From Polytrichum commune (lineage: Eukaryota > Streptophyta > Polytrichopsida > Polytrichales > Polytrichaceae): a DNA stretch of 64,000 nt. A model generated the notes under the pieces. The model saw nothing but the letters and a program-made list of their open reading frames with translations, did not search any database and was not told the origin of the DNA. This document shows, one piece after another, positions 13,059 through 24,179 of this stretch. Position numbers and translations under genes: made by a program. The stretch covers positions 31,829,180 to 31,893,179 of the forward strand of contig OX485808.1 in the NCBI GenBank assembly GCA_950295325.1, written 5' to 3'. Within the stretch, counting starts at the first letter, position 1. Each line of letters opens with the position of its first letter.

Positions 13059-13806
13059 TTTGTTAGAACGGCTAAAAGCAAACCTTGTTAACTTCAAAAT
13101 ACCCAATTAATATTAGAGGAGCCCGATTTGGCTCCTTGGGGCGGTTAAGAATTAACTTGTTACACCCGCATCCAACGTGCCAAGTTACAACATGGCCATT
13201 ACATGTCGGGACTCACACGCGTGAGCAAAGTCTAAGCTCGAGAGTGGTTAGGACGGGACGGGTAGTCGATGGGCCCGATGACTTTGTGGCCTTCACCTCG
13301 TCCTTAAGAGCTATTGAAATGAACCCCATTGGACGGCCGGTACATTAATAACTCACCTTTTCAACCCCCATCAAATCTTCGAGGGACGGAATCACCCCCA
13401 CCATGACCATTTTGGATGTTGTGCGGATGTACACACACACCTTTAACTTACCGCCACCTCATCCGGTTCTTAGTTGGACGGAATTGTTTTAGGGCAACTT
13501 TGCTTCGTCACTACACTCTTTTGTCTAATTAGTGTGGGTTACCATTCAAAGCTACGTGTAGGTATGACTTTTTACCGACATTGTCGGTTTTAACCAACTA
13601 AGTTATATCATATTCTTCGGTGTGCATATGGGTTGCTTACGTTATTTGGGTAAAAACATGATACTCTTAGTAACATGTTATAGCAATGTGTAACTCCAAT
13701 TGGCAACCCTTATTAGTTGTACAAAATAGTGTAGTTGACGAGCCTGTTCACGACTCTATGGCAAACCATGATGAAACTCATGTTGGATTGGTGTAAAGAT
13801 TAGTAA
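13059..13806. other. No gene recognised
   Basis: Slightly GC-richer than neighbours (CpG retained around 13170-13350), with an 87-codon plus frame of no recognisable family. Confidence 0.35.
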
Positions 13807-13840
13807 TACCAATCACATATGTGTAATGAGGATTTCACAC
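13807..13840 (+). repeat. 34-bp direct repeat, left (target duplication)
   Basis: Identical to 13967-14000; flanks the SINE-like insert. Confidence 0.9.
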
Positions 13841-13966
13841 AACCCACCTCCCAAAGGAGGCATAACGCCCTATACTGCATCACGAGAACAGTGATTAGTA
13901 CAGGGTTAACGGGCTCAAATTCACGCCGGTATGATATATGGGCGTTATATTATATTATATTATATT
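13841..13966 (+). mobile_element. SINE-like insert with a perfect 34-bp target duplication
   Basis: 126 bp matching the 3' half of the SINE-like element at 49.6-49.8 kb (CCCACCTCCC, CAGGGTTAACGGGCTCAAAT, CACGCCGGTATG) and ending in (TTATA)n. It is bounded by identical 34-bp direct repeats at 13807-13840 and 13967-14000 (TACCAATCACATATG ... GGATTTCACAC). It lacks the tRNA-like head, so it is 5'-truncated. The unmutated repeats indicate a young insertion. Confidence 0.82.
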
Positions 13967-14000
13967 TACCAATCACATATGTGTAATGAGGATTTCACAC
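13967..14000 (+). repeat. 34-bp direct repeat, right (target duplication)
   Basis: Identical to 13807-13840. Confidence 0.9.
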
Positions 14001-14062
14001 TTTTTTGATGCCAACATGGAATGGGTAGTTAAGGATTTTTTTGTTTTCGATATCATTCAGGT

Positions 14063-14215
14063 TTATATATCACGTAAGAACCTTCGTACTTAGGTCAAAC
14101 TATCTTATTATCATATATAGTTTAGAATGAAATTAACCCAAATCATAATAACTCATATATACAAAGATTCTCTCATTTTGGGAAACCCATGACATATTTG
14201 ATACTCATCAATCTT
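14063..14215 (+). repeat. Family F repeat copy (plus)
   Basis: CACGTAAGAACCTTCGTACT, GAAATTAACCCAAATCATAA and CAAAGATTCTCTCATTTTGG follow the family order. Confidence 0.62.
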
Positions 14216-14411
14216 ACCGAGGTTAGTGGACATAGTAAAAACTTGCCCGTGTCATGTTTGTGAGCTTCAAATTAAGCTCCACTTGGTGAGACTGGTCTCT
14301 AACGTCAAATCTAAGGTTGAGATAACTATAATAGACAATTTATGTGTTGTAATATGGTTCATTGTGAATTCACCTAGCGTAGAATTGACGGGAGACCAAA
14401 CCAAAAGGCCT

Positions 14412-14585
14412 GGAATAAATTGTCACACACGAACATACTTCTCATCCATCCAACATAAACATCCACTCCCCCTATAGGTTTGTATAGACGATTCATCTTG
14501 AATGACTTGGACACGACTACTCTAGGACCATTGAAGCCAGTTTTGGTGATCAAAATCAACTAAGAAAAGTGATTTCCAAACTCCA
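14412..14585 (+). mobile_element. Family M, left part only
   Basis: CTTCTCATCCATCCAACATA, CCCCCTATAGGTTTGTATAG and CGATTCATCTTGAATGAC match the left half of the 42.4 kb copy. The right inverted repeat is missing, and FB2 begins just downstream. Confidence 0.6.
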
Positions 14586-14597
14586 CACCATTTAAAG

Positions 14598-14950
14598 GCC
14601 CCAGGTTAGATCAAATCCTCATTCGGTTGGGCCATGCCCCTCCCACGTCTCCTTCACTGCCCGGTCTTCCTGCCCCGCACCTGCATGGGAACTCTTCCAC
14701 ATTGGGAACCAATGTGATAATATCTGGTCACTTAAGCCATTAAGCTCCTTTGGCATGTGAAGGAACTCCATCAATTAACTTGGGAATAATGAAAGTGATG
14801 TCAACTTGAGTATTTGTAATTTTGATCAGGTATTATCACATTGGTTCCCAACGAGGAAAGAGTTCCCACGCATGTATGGGCAGGAAGTCCAGACAGTGAA
14901 GGAGGCGTGGGGCCTAGCCAAATGAAGATGTGATCTAGCCCAAGGGTCAT
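14598..14950. mobile_element. FB2: foldback element, two ~120-bp arms
   Basis: Arm 1 (about 14603-14730) and arm 2 (about 14824-14943) are reverse complements with a ~93-bp spacer. Shared blocks include CTCCTTCACTG, GGGAACTCTT and TTGGGAACCAATGTGATAAT. No coding capacity and no certain target duplication. Confidence 0.82.
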
Positions 14951-15141
14951 GTAAGAGGCTTTATGTTAGATGACCAAGAGGTACGCTCAATGTCATATGC
15001 GATATTTATCTCTTGCCATCAAAGAGGCAAGACATCTAGCCCCGTCCTTTGAATTAACAAGAGTGCGTAACTAGAAAACGATGATGTGGGCAAAAGTCCT
15101 TAAAGTAGACAACACTTTTATTTAATTATTTATCATGACAT

Positions 15142-15519
15142 CTACACTAAACATTGTATTTAGTGTCACCACTTCTATTTGTTTTGCTCAATACTAATTG
15201 TAAACCGCCCGTGTAGGGTCACCAACACTAAATGTAAACCTAACATTATTTGTCGTTGCTTGTAAAGAATTTCGGCATTATGAATATATAATGTTGCAAT
15301 TACCATCGCTTACTCAATGATTTTCCATCAAACTTTCAATCATCCATGTCAACCTTTCATTACATAGTTGTTAGGATGCGGAACATACCGAACTTTATTT
15401 TAACAAAAGTAAAGTTGGGATGACAACACTTGGAAACTTATTCATAAGAAGTTTTATTAGAAAAGTTATCATGGTGACATAAACTACCATATGACACTAA
15501 ATACAATTTTTTGGTGTAG
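15142..15519 (+). mobile_element. Family I element, plus copy
   Basis: 378 bp with terminal inverted repeats CTACACTAAACATTGTATTT/AGTGTCA at the left and the complement of CTACACCAAAAAATTGTATT at the right. Each terminus has internal CACTAAA...TTTAGTG symmetry. Aligns in reverse with 23700-24083. The CACTA-like end motif is suggestive of an En/Spm-type origin, but no clean 3-bp target duplication is seen. Confidence 0.76.
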
Positions 15520-15647
15520 TATACTTTGACAGGTACATGGTTTCGTGTAGTTCCCAAAAAGAGATACAAAAGGACATGTGATTGGACCACTTGCTCAAAA
15601 ATAAAAACCATTCTAGGCTCAATAGTCAACTTAAGTTGAGGGGGTTC

Positions 15648-16152
15648 GGGCCACTTCACACATGAGACTGAGAGCCCATGACCATTACACTTTGAGTACT
15701 CTCATTGGTGGAAAATGTGGAGCCGGTCCAAGTTCGCTTCACACTACGTTTGAGGGACCAAAGGAGTACGTGAATGCAAGATGGATGTAAAGTCTACATG
15801 GATTCCTACATGGCATCAAATGGATCATGTTTCATGGTCACTTGGACTATTTTCAAAAACCACCTCTTGGAGGTAGGCCTAACACAAAACCAAGAGACCA
15901 TGGCACTCCGAACGCTCACAACCGTTGATTTATTCTATTTTATCATGCACGAGGACCCTGCATGAATAAAAATTCATGGAAATAGCACTTGGTTGAGGGC
16001 CCGGTCACATATGACTTCACACTACACTTGAGGATCTGTGACCACACTACATGACTTTGGAGGTGTCTTGGGGACGGTCTTTGGACACTTTCTATTGGGC
16101 TCTCACAATTTCATGGTCACGGCTCCTTGGCTCATGTGTGAAGAGGCCCTTA
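15648..16152 (+). mobile_element. Family G element, plus copy
   Basis: 505 bp. Ends GGGCCACTTCACACATGAGA (left) and TCATGTGTGAAGAGGCCC (right) form terminal inverted repeats that extend, with mismatches, about 50 bp inwards. The whole element aligns in reverse with 650-1158. No transposase; the short frame GCKVYMDS... is kept in both copies only because the copies are similar. Confidence 0.82.
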
Positions 16153-16289
16153 GATATCATCTAATGCAGTTCTCAAATTGGTTTAAAAGCTTATTGTTAT
16201 TTCGCACGTGGGTTGAAAATACACATTGTGGGTGCCCTTGCATGCAACTACACGATTGTTTTGTATTTTGATCGTTTTGATCATTTTGG

Positions 16290-16324
16290 TTACGGCTTTT
16301 GGTTCATGTGTGAAGTGGCCCATA
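16290..16324 (+). repeat. Solo terminal repeat of family G
   Basis: GGTTACGGCTTTTGGTTCAT then GTGTGAAGTGGCCC matches the right end of the family G element ending at 16152, without an element body beside it. Confidence 0.6.
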
Positions 16325-16329
16325 TATGA

Positions 16330-19300
16330 TCACTTAATGAGCATAAGAATCTTCACTTTGATGATGAACAAGATAGATATTGATGACATGGCAAGACAAG
16401 GTCAATCAAAATTTAGGGCATCTATTTGGAATCTTGAGCTTCTTCTTTTTTCTTTTCTTTTTTGTCTTGGGTCAGCTAGGTCAGCTAGGTCAGCTTCCGC
16501 CTTAATTTAGTGATTGATATTCTCAAAATATACAGGACCACCGACCCATTGGGCAGCCGAGAATTTTCCTTGATTTTTCCACGATGCCCGGTGTCTTATA
16601 CAAGGGGCCCACGACTACACCATACATCCGATTTAATGCGGCCCACACTATTTATTGTCAACCCTCGTAAATGATTTCATGCCGTTACTCAACCTTAGTT
16701 AATGAGACTTCGATGGGTCCGGAATTCGTATGGGAAAAACGGCGAGATGAGCCACTCTATGAATTTTTTCTTTTTCTTTTTTGGGTTCAAATTCATGTTG
16801 AATTGCCTTACACATGCTTGCCAATCGAATCAACATGTGACACCCTCATGTAATTGGTAACATAATTAGAAAAAACCCTAAATGCTCCCGGAACTTGAAG
16901 CGGGTTGCCACGTGATATTCATGGCAGGTCTTCTCATGATGACATGGCTTCCACCTCGGATTTGAAGCTCCTAGTGATTGTGATTTTCATGGGGAGTATG
17001 TGGTAGGTGGAATTTTAGCGTAATCACAAACTCATGGCCTTGAGAATTTTTGGAAGGTGCGGAACATGGGTCTTGACTATCTTCAAATGCATTGTTTGCT
17101 TACTTATTTTGGGATTGTATAACTAAAGCTATATAATACCAGTCATCTTGAAACTTTACAAGTAAGCTATGCTATGCACAACAATTGCACCCACCATTGG
17201 AATTCATGCTCTATGGAGTACAAAGTTTTGTACTAAATGTTTTCTCTTTTTGCAAGAATCGAAGGTTATCTTGTTGCAAAACCCATGTCCACTTTATGAC
17301 CTATTTTGAAATGGTTGATTTTTTTGTGCGCATATAGCTCATCTGCCACTCTGAATCAATGAGAAAACTTGCATAGCAGTAAGAATCTTCGAGTCCCCTT
17401 AGTAGGTCTCACCTGTTAAAAAAATCTCATTATAGTTTTGTATTGCCCAAGGGTGTTTCGGAAATTGTAAACAATAAAATTTTCAACAAGCAAAAAAAGA
17501 AAAAGAAAAAGAAAAAATCAATTCTCAAGTTTTTCAATTATGGAAATAACTTAAATATTCAATTCTTAGATTCAAAATTGCCCATGTATGACAATATGGG
17601 CTTGAGTGTTTAGGGGTTAAGCAAACTAGCTGAATGATGTTATGCTTGCAATAACTGGTTGGAAATTATAAAAAGTGCCATGAGACACTTCCTAGAACAT
17701 GACACGTGGTGAGAGCCACCCTAATCAATATGGCGCATCAATTTAAATGCCACATTACATCAAATCTATAATGAAACATAATTCTTGGTCTTTAAACAAC
17801 ATGTTTCATTTCCTAATACTTACAAAAGAGGGGACGGGTGCTAAAACATGTCCTACCCTACAACTATTTTGTGAGCCCAATCCAACACCCACTTCTCCCC
17901 CAAAGTAGAAAACTATGTGGTTCAAGATGAACACTAAATATGTTAGTCTAAGGACTAAAAACATTGCTCTTTGGTTTAAGGAGACAAAACTTCAAGAATC
18001 AACACCGTCCATTTGTTTTAAGGGGGGGGGGGGGGGGGACAAGAGCCTATGTGATTCAGAAGGGTCATATGAGGTTAGTGACTAACTAACCTTTCTATAG
18101 AAATTAGATATGTTTTGATGCATGTGATCTCAATGGTATCGTGCTCCTAACATAATCGTTGATCCTGATAAAATATTAGGGCATATGTATGAGGTAGGTA
18201 AGGGACCATAGTGTTCAAAGTATTTGTGATAGGTTTTTCTACCTTAGCATGTAGTAACTCCCCCAAACGACATGCCATATAAATGCCTCTTGTGAACTAC
18301 CGTGTGGATTTTGTGGGCCATGGTTTTTGATAGTGCATACTACACTCTTTTAGTTGGAGTTTTTACAAATTTGGAAGAATGATTTGGTTTGATTTTCATC
18401 ACAAACATCCTTTCATAGACGATTCAAATGCATTTGCATTAAACATCATAGTTCATAAGCATGTCTGACACTTTAGTGTTGGAATGTTGATTTTTGAGAT
18501 GCCACATGAAATTTTGTAGAGGTTTCAACTAATAGAAAAACAACACATGACATTTGCTCAAAATTTGATTCAAATTGTGTCGAACCTCCTTATCACCCAT
18601 GGTGTTTCACATGGATATATCATCTACGATTGAGAAAAAAAAAATTCATATAGGTAGAAATTTCATTTGAGATCATAAGTTCCATCCTTAAGTTACTCAC
18701 GTAACTTTGAGATGTCAATTTTTTTTGTTATTTCAGTAGCAGTTGCAATCTGGCAAAGAAACATAAGTCAAAAAGTGGGTGAGTGATAAAACATGTCAAT
18801 GACATGAAATCGTGGTTTTTTTAGTTGTTTGAAGCCGAATGTGAATAACCAGTGATTGCCGCACAACTCTACTTGGAGTCTCGTTTTCTTAGGCAACAAC
18901 CACCTACAGTTTCATAAGAATAATAATAATATATAAACCTCATTCACTTCCGAAGTTTCCAATCAACAGAGTTTACCATCAAATAAAAACGTTGGTTCTT
19001 ATAAAAAAAAACCTAATCACAAAAAAAACTAACTTCTTCGTATCCGTACTTGTAGCCACACCTAAATTTACACGGCTCAAATATAGGTGTCCGATTAGGA
19101 TAAGTAACACGATTAGGAGCATTTGCCTTACATTCTTCAATCATTGTACAACCAAAAATCTCTAGGGAATAACATGATTTGATTTCATAGTAGTATTGAA
19201 TCTTGATTTACGGTTTGGGATTCATGAGGTGTTGGGTTCAAATCTTTCGGTTGTTGTTTCTTTCTAGACTAGCATCCCTTGGCACTCGGAAAACCCATGT

Positions 19301-20892
19301 TGGGCCCTACTTTTGGGTAGGTTTGACTACCTACTATTCAAGTATTTTAGAACAGGGAAGGTCTTGTCAAAGTGGACAAATACATGAATTCCATGGCTCA
19401 TTATGGAACATGTTTGACAAACTCGTTATGGAAATGACCACGGTCATTAGTACGCGACCCCATTTACACCGCTTTTACCTTCATAGGACCAACAATAATG
19501 CAACCATGAAAAACCTTTGCAAATGAGATTTTGTGTAGGTTTCGGCTCAAAAAACATTGTCGCCCAAGACCCAAAATCCTAGTACCGTGCATATCCAGAC
19601 ATTCATGCAGAAGCTGGACATGTATATCCTCCCCATTCAATTGAAATATGACAACCTTTTTTGGGGATGAATAATCGAGGAAGGTAGAAGAAAAAAGTGG
19701 TAGACTCGTTATATACCAAAGTGGGAAAATGAAGGGTTACATTATAGAAGAATGTTATGCACATTCCTTAATAAAAAACCAACATCACAACTTGTTGCGC
19801 AATTGAATTTTTTTTTCCTCCTCAAAATTAAACTACAATAAACTCGCAAGAGAGTTCTTTACCCTACTATATAGCAAAGAGACTCTTGTACATGAAAGGA
19901 TTAACATGCTCATATTCACATCGATGAGAACACGATCGCTCAAATTTCTTTAACTTTTCCTCTGCAAAAAGAAAGAAAGAAAGAAAGAAAATAGAAAAAA
20001 GAGAAAACGCGAGTGGTGGCACAGGTGACATGTGCCTTTAGCAGTGCAGACAAAAAACTGTCCAGAATTTCACTTCAAGGAGCTCTTGTCTCGAATGATT
20101 GTTACAATCTAACGGAAGAATTCTTTTTCAAAAAAAAATCTTAAAAAAAAAAAAAAAAACACAACAACAACAGCAACAACAACGTGACCAGTGTTGTCAG
20201 CCCATCATTCCAAAGCCTCTTTGGTTCCCAGCTTCATGCAAAGGAGAAAATTTAATGGCCACACTGCTGCAAGTTGCACTATAAGTACTTCAAGTGTGTT
20301 TTTATTTTTTTCTAGTTTTAATGGTTTTGTCCACGGCTTCATTGCAAATACTGAGTGAGGCCACTAATTCTCGCCAAAAGGAGAAGGAAACAATGAGTAA
20401 CTTATGATCGTTGTTTCTCATTCAGGTTTTGGGATTGTGCACATAAATGCTTCACCGACACCAAGAGTCCAAGTATGTGAGGTTTGAAACCACTCAACTT
20501 AATGTTCCATAAACACCCTCCGAAACTCGCACTCTTTGAAGCACTTATGAGTTTTATTTTTTGAGGGTGGGATCAATAATGTATGTCACCGTCGTATACT
20601 ACTACAAACTAAAACTAACACCGGTCATGACCAAATGAAACCGTCGTGGTCTCGACTCCCGACCGATTTTGGAACGTGGAAGTTGTTTATTTGTATTGTG
20701 TAAATGCTTCACCAAAATAGAGAGAGAGAGTCCGAACACATAAGCTTAAATTAAAGGGGGCATGGGTGGCTAACGTCAATACCGTGTGTTCCTCATGAAC
20801 ACCGTGTTTGAAGTTGCAAGTAAAGCATTCAATTTTCTTATAAACTATCAGTTTTCGGTATCATTGTCATGCCACAAATTTCACCTTCAAGA
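16330..20892. other. No gene recognised (4.5 kb)
   Basis: Includes a 9-bp tandem (GGTCAGCTA) x3 at about 16469-16495, a poly-G run of 17 at 18022-18038, an (AAAG)n tract near 19969-19990 and a long poly-A/(CAA)n tract at 20129-20182. A segment 16328-16375 resembles 10128-10170 (AATGAGTGTGAGAATCTTCA-like). No sustained coding frame. Confidence 0.45.
18022..18038. repeat. Poly-G run (17)
   Basis: Uninterrupted G tract. Confidence 0.9.
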
Positions 20893-21003
20893 AAGAAAAA
20901 GAAAAAATACGCCCGTATCAAGGTACCGGCATGAATGTGAGCGTGTTGGTCTTGTGCTGGTCATAGTGTTCCGTGATGCAACATAAGGTGTTTTGCCTCC
21001 TTT
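20893..21003 (+). repeat. Family L repeat copy
   Basis: AAAAAATACGCCCGTATC, GTACCGGCATGAATGTGAGC and GATGCAACATAAGGTGTTTT then GCCTCCTTT, shared with 37.0 and 45.2 kb. Confidence 0.66.
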
Positions 21004-21104
21004 AACTTCACCTTCATGTATGGCTTACCGGGTAAAACCACACAAATGCCAACATGGTATCAACTAGTGTTGGATTGGTGTATAGGTGGGTCCATGTTAT
21101 CGAC

Positions 21105-21235
21105 AATGGTATATCAAAGAACCGACCCGTGGATACCATAATTGTAATACTAGTCGAATATTGGTATTTGCTAGGTATGTCAAGGTGAGAGGGATCTTTG
21201 TGTACTTGAGTTATTATAAATTTGGATTTTTTTGA
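21105..21235 (-). repeat. Family F fragment (minus)
   Basis: AATACTAGTCGAATATTGGT, GTATGTCAAGGTGAGAGG and ATCTTTGTGTACTTGAG match the reverse of other F copies. Confidence 0.58.
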
Positions 21236-21239
21236 CCAA

Positions 21240-22179
21240 TTTTGGACTACACCCCACGTCTGCTTTGATGTCTCCACTACAATGCCAAACGTCTGCACAC
21301 ATCATCGTGTCCACAATCTTTAAACATGCACTCACCTACATAATGGTGGAAATGGCAAGTATAAGCAACAACACGTGAGGCACGAGTGTTCATTGTTTCC
21401 CAAAAATTGGTTAATTTTTATCAAAATGTCCATGATCACTTGCATACCAATTTTTGATGTATAGATCCGAATGATATCGAATGCCAAACTACTATCGAAT
21501 ACCCATATCCTACTAGTATCAAAAAGATGTGTAATAATCCTCATTATAGAAACCTACTATCGACCCATGTATATAAGAACACTCTTCATATGATACACAA
21601 CAAGATCATGTTACAAACACCTTCACACATATATTGTAGGTCAAACTATGCAATCCCAACATGGCATCCAACGACAATTACGATCTGCGCTTGAATATAC
21701 AAACATGCTCTTCCAAATATTGCATAAGGAGCACTACAAGCACATGAGTCTTGGACAACTGGCCTTGCATCACAGAGAACATTAAACTACATCACTAGAA
21801 ACTTTGCAATATGCCACAACGATAGAATTGCATATCTCTCTCACCGACACATGACAATGGCCTTGGACTCATATTACTGTGTTGCAAACACCTTCATACG
21901 TACATCCTAGATAAAAATTAAAAAATTAAAAAATTAAAAAAATTGCACAAATGGCAACACGGAGTCGACCCAAGTTTACAAAACTTATGTATACGAATAC
22001 TCCGTACTCTTATTATTACGATACCCATCCAACTGTACCAAATCTTTTATTTGTGGTTTGAAGTTTGGTGTTGGTTGGAATATGGGTCCTCATGTTCTCT
22101 TTCGATACCATCTTCTTTTTGGGTTTCGTGTTTTTTTTTATCCAACGGAATTTGGCAGTAGAAATCTGTGTGTATTTTT
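21240..22179. other. No gene recognised
   Basis: Unassigned, with a short (AAATTAAA)n tract near 21916-21941. Confidence 0.4.
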
Positions 22180-22440
22180 GACAAAGCGTTTGCAAGTTTT
22201 TGACATTTGACACGCAAAAACTTGCACCCCAAAAAATGCACGTCAATTGACATGCACAATTTAGAATTTTGACATGTAGTGTGGCTTTGTGAAGAAAGAA
22301 AAACCACACGTCGATTGACATGTTAGAACTTGAAATGACACGTTCTACTGGACATGTGACATTGACGCGATGTTTTAGAAAAAGATGTAGATGTCGATTG
22401 ACGTCCATTTTTGTCAATGAAAATGTCACGTGACACTTTG
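22180..22440. promoter_or_regulatory. Cluster of TTGAC (W-box-like) and ACGT palindromes
   Basis: Within ~260 bp there are repeated GTCAATTGACATG, GTCGATTGACATG and GTCGATTGACGTC motifs, several TGACACG/TGACATG words and the palindrome GTCACGTGAC at 22425-22434 (CACGTG G-box core). W-boxes bind WRKY factors and G-boxes bind bZIP/bHLH factors. Whether this is a promoter or a degenerate repeat is not decided. Confidence 0.35.
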
Positions 22441-22497
22441 GATTTGAAGTTCAACGTTCAAATGAAATTCGTCAAACATACACACTGCTAGCAATCG

Positions 22498-22790
22498 ATG
22501 AAATCGCATCTCGAAGAGCCAACCGAAATATACTTCACGTACTCACGAATCCCCCGACGATTTGCCATCACCGCTGTCTTTGCATAATTGAGCACTCAAA
22601 TGCCAAATTTAGGGCAATTGGGAGCCCTAATTGCCACAGGAAGCGGATAAAATGGTGCCTTTGGTTTTTTCTTCGGACGATTCTTTGCGGATAAGAGTTT
22701 TCGATATTCTCGGGATTTTGGTCGTAAAGTTCACTTTCTGTTTAGAATTGGACTCGTGATAATCCGATGAGGTGGCCGACAAGGTACGTG
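22498..22790 (+). other. Unassigned exon-like segment with a consensus splice donor
   Basis: Less repetitive sequence carrying two short ATG frames (22498-22587, 29 codons; 22652-22759, 35 codons) and a consensus donor GACAAG|GTACGT at 22783/22784. It follows a cluster of TGAC/ACGT motifs. It might be the 5' end of an unrecognised transcript or a long non-coding RNA. There is no protein homology I can name. Confidence 0.25.
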
Positions 22791-23699
22791 GATCTTTAAA
22801 TGGTTACTTCCCCTCCCTCCCCCCAACTAGGCCACTTTTTTTTAGGCTATGAAATACCTTAGCTCTTTGGCAGCTTGGACAGAAAATAATTAATTTTAAA
22901 GGTGCCTAAATTTTTGGGAAATTAGTTTTGTTGAGTGTGGAAAAAAAAAGCAATTGAAATGTGCCTGAAATCACAATAATGCAAGTGACGTTCACTGGAA
23001 TCCAACAAAGTAGCATCGAGTCAAAGTAAAATATGTTGCCGAGCAAAATGCTGACATACAAGTAAAAGACAAACTTTAGGGTAAGGGAAGTGTTTGAGTG
23101 GATTGTAGCCGCCGTAGATGAGATTAGGAAAACCATCCATGAATTATAGAAGTGACTTGGATGAATTTCTAGCTTATTTTAAGTTACTTTTTGAATCTTC
23201 CCCCCCAAAAAAATTGAGACAGAAGGCCAACATGCCAATGCCAAAGCACATGAGGCAGTTGACCACCTGGCAAGTTTTCCGTCAATCTTCCCAATCTTAG
23301 AATATTATTTTTTGGGTTGCCTAACTTACTTTTGCACTTTAATTCATTATTAGACAGAAAGGTGCCCGAGCTGCTAGAGAGCTACGGTATGTGATTAGCA
23401 AATCCAAATTTTGCCCATGGCAATTCGCCCCATAGTTTTTGGAGCTCATATGAGTGTCTTAGTCATTGTCAAAGTGTGTTGATGAAGTGGACACATAGAT
23501 CTTTCCAATTATGTTGACTATGAAGCCTATGATGGTTATCATATGTTAAACATGTGTCTCTTTGTGTCTATTTTAAGATAAACTCCTAACCACATATCAC
23601 GTCTAGACTACTTATCAAATGTGGCACTACTAACAATTTGTGAGAAAAATGGTGTGTGGCCCCCCTCAATTCAACTCCGGGGGTATCAATATTGTAGTA
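22790..23699. other. Unassigned; weak exon-like frames
   Basis: At about 23084-23146 a plus frame reads VFEWIVAAVDEIRKTIHEL before a stop, and at 23140-23297 a second reads SDLDEFLAYFKLLFE.... These could be decayed exons, but I recognise no family and cannot join them. Confidence 0.25.
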
Positions 23700-24083
23700 C
23701 TACACTAAACATTGTATTTAGTGTCATAGGGATTTTTTTTATGTCACTATAGCAACTTTTCTAATGACACTTCCTAATGAATAAGTTTACAAATATCGCC
23801 ATCCTAACTTACTTTTAGAACATTGACTTTCGGTACATTCCGCATCCTAACATTTATGTAATGAAATATAGTCACGGAGGATTGCAATTTGGATGAAAAA
23901 GAATTACCTGGTAAACGACGGTAATTGCAACATTGTAAATCTTTAATGCCCAAGGAAATTTACAAGGAATGACAAATAAGCTTAGGTTTTTATTTAGTGT
24001 TGGTGGCACTATGTGGGCGGTTTACAATTAGCATTGAGCAAGACAAATGGAACTAGTGACACCAAATACAAGATTTTGTGAAG
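23700..24083 (-). mobile_element. Family I element (inverted partner of 15142-15519)
   Basis: Starts CTACACTAAACATTGTATTT followed by AGTGTCA and ends TGGTGAAG-like (CAAATACAAGATTTTGTGAAG). The interior aligns in reverse with the 15.1-15.5 kb copy (ACATTCCGCATCCTAACA, AACTTTTCTAAT). The terminus contains CACTAAA/TTTAGTG, so each end can form its own hairpin. About 384 bp, non-coding. Confidence 0.75.
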
Positions 24084-24092
24084 TCAAATCAT

Positions 24093-24179
24093 GATATCTG
24101 GTAGGTATGTCAAGGTGAGAGAATCTTTGTGTACCCGAGTTACTATCTGGGCCAAGTCCATTCTATATTGTATTGACCT
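24093..24179 (-). repeat. Family F fragment (minus)
   Basis: GTATGTCAAGGTGAGAGAAT and CTTTGTGTACCCGAGTTACT match the reverse of other F copies and the 21.1 kb copy. Confidence 0.58.

Noticed and set aside
15774..15965. Conserved short frame (MQDGCKVYMDS...) present also at 832-1029 minus
   Set aside because: Both lie inside family G copies that are similar along their whole length, including non-coding parts. Changes are not codon-biased as far as I can see.
23084..23300. Exon-like peptide VFEWIVAAVDEIRKTIHEL and SDLDEFLAYFKLLFE
   Set aside because: Attractive peptides, but frames shift between them, stops intervene and I cannot name a family. Kept only as an unassigned note.
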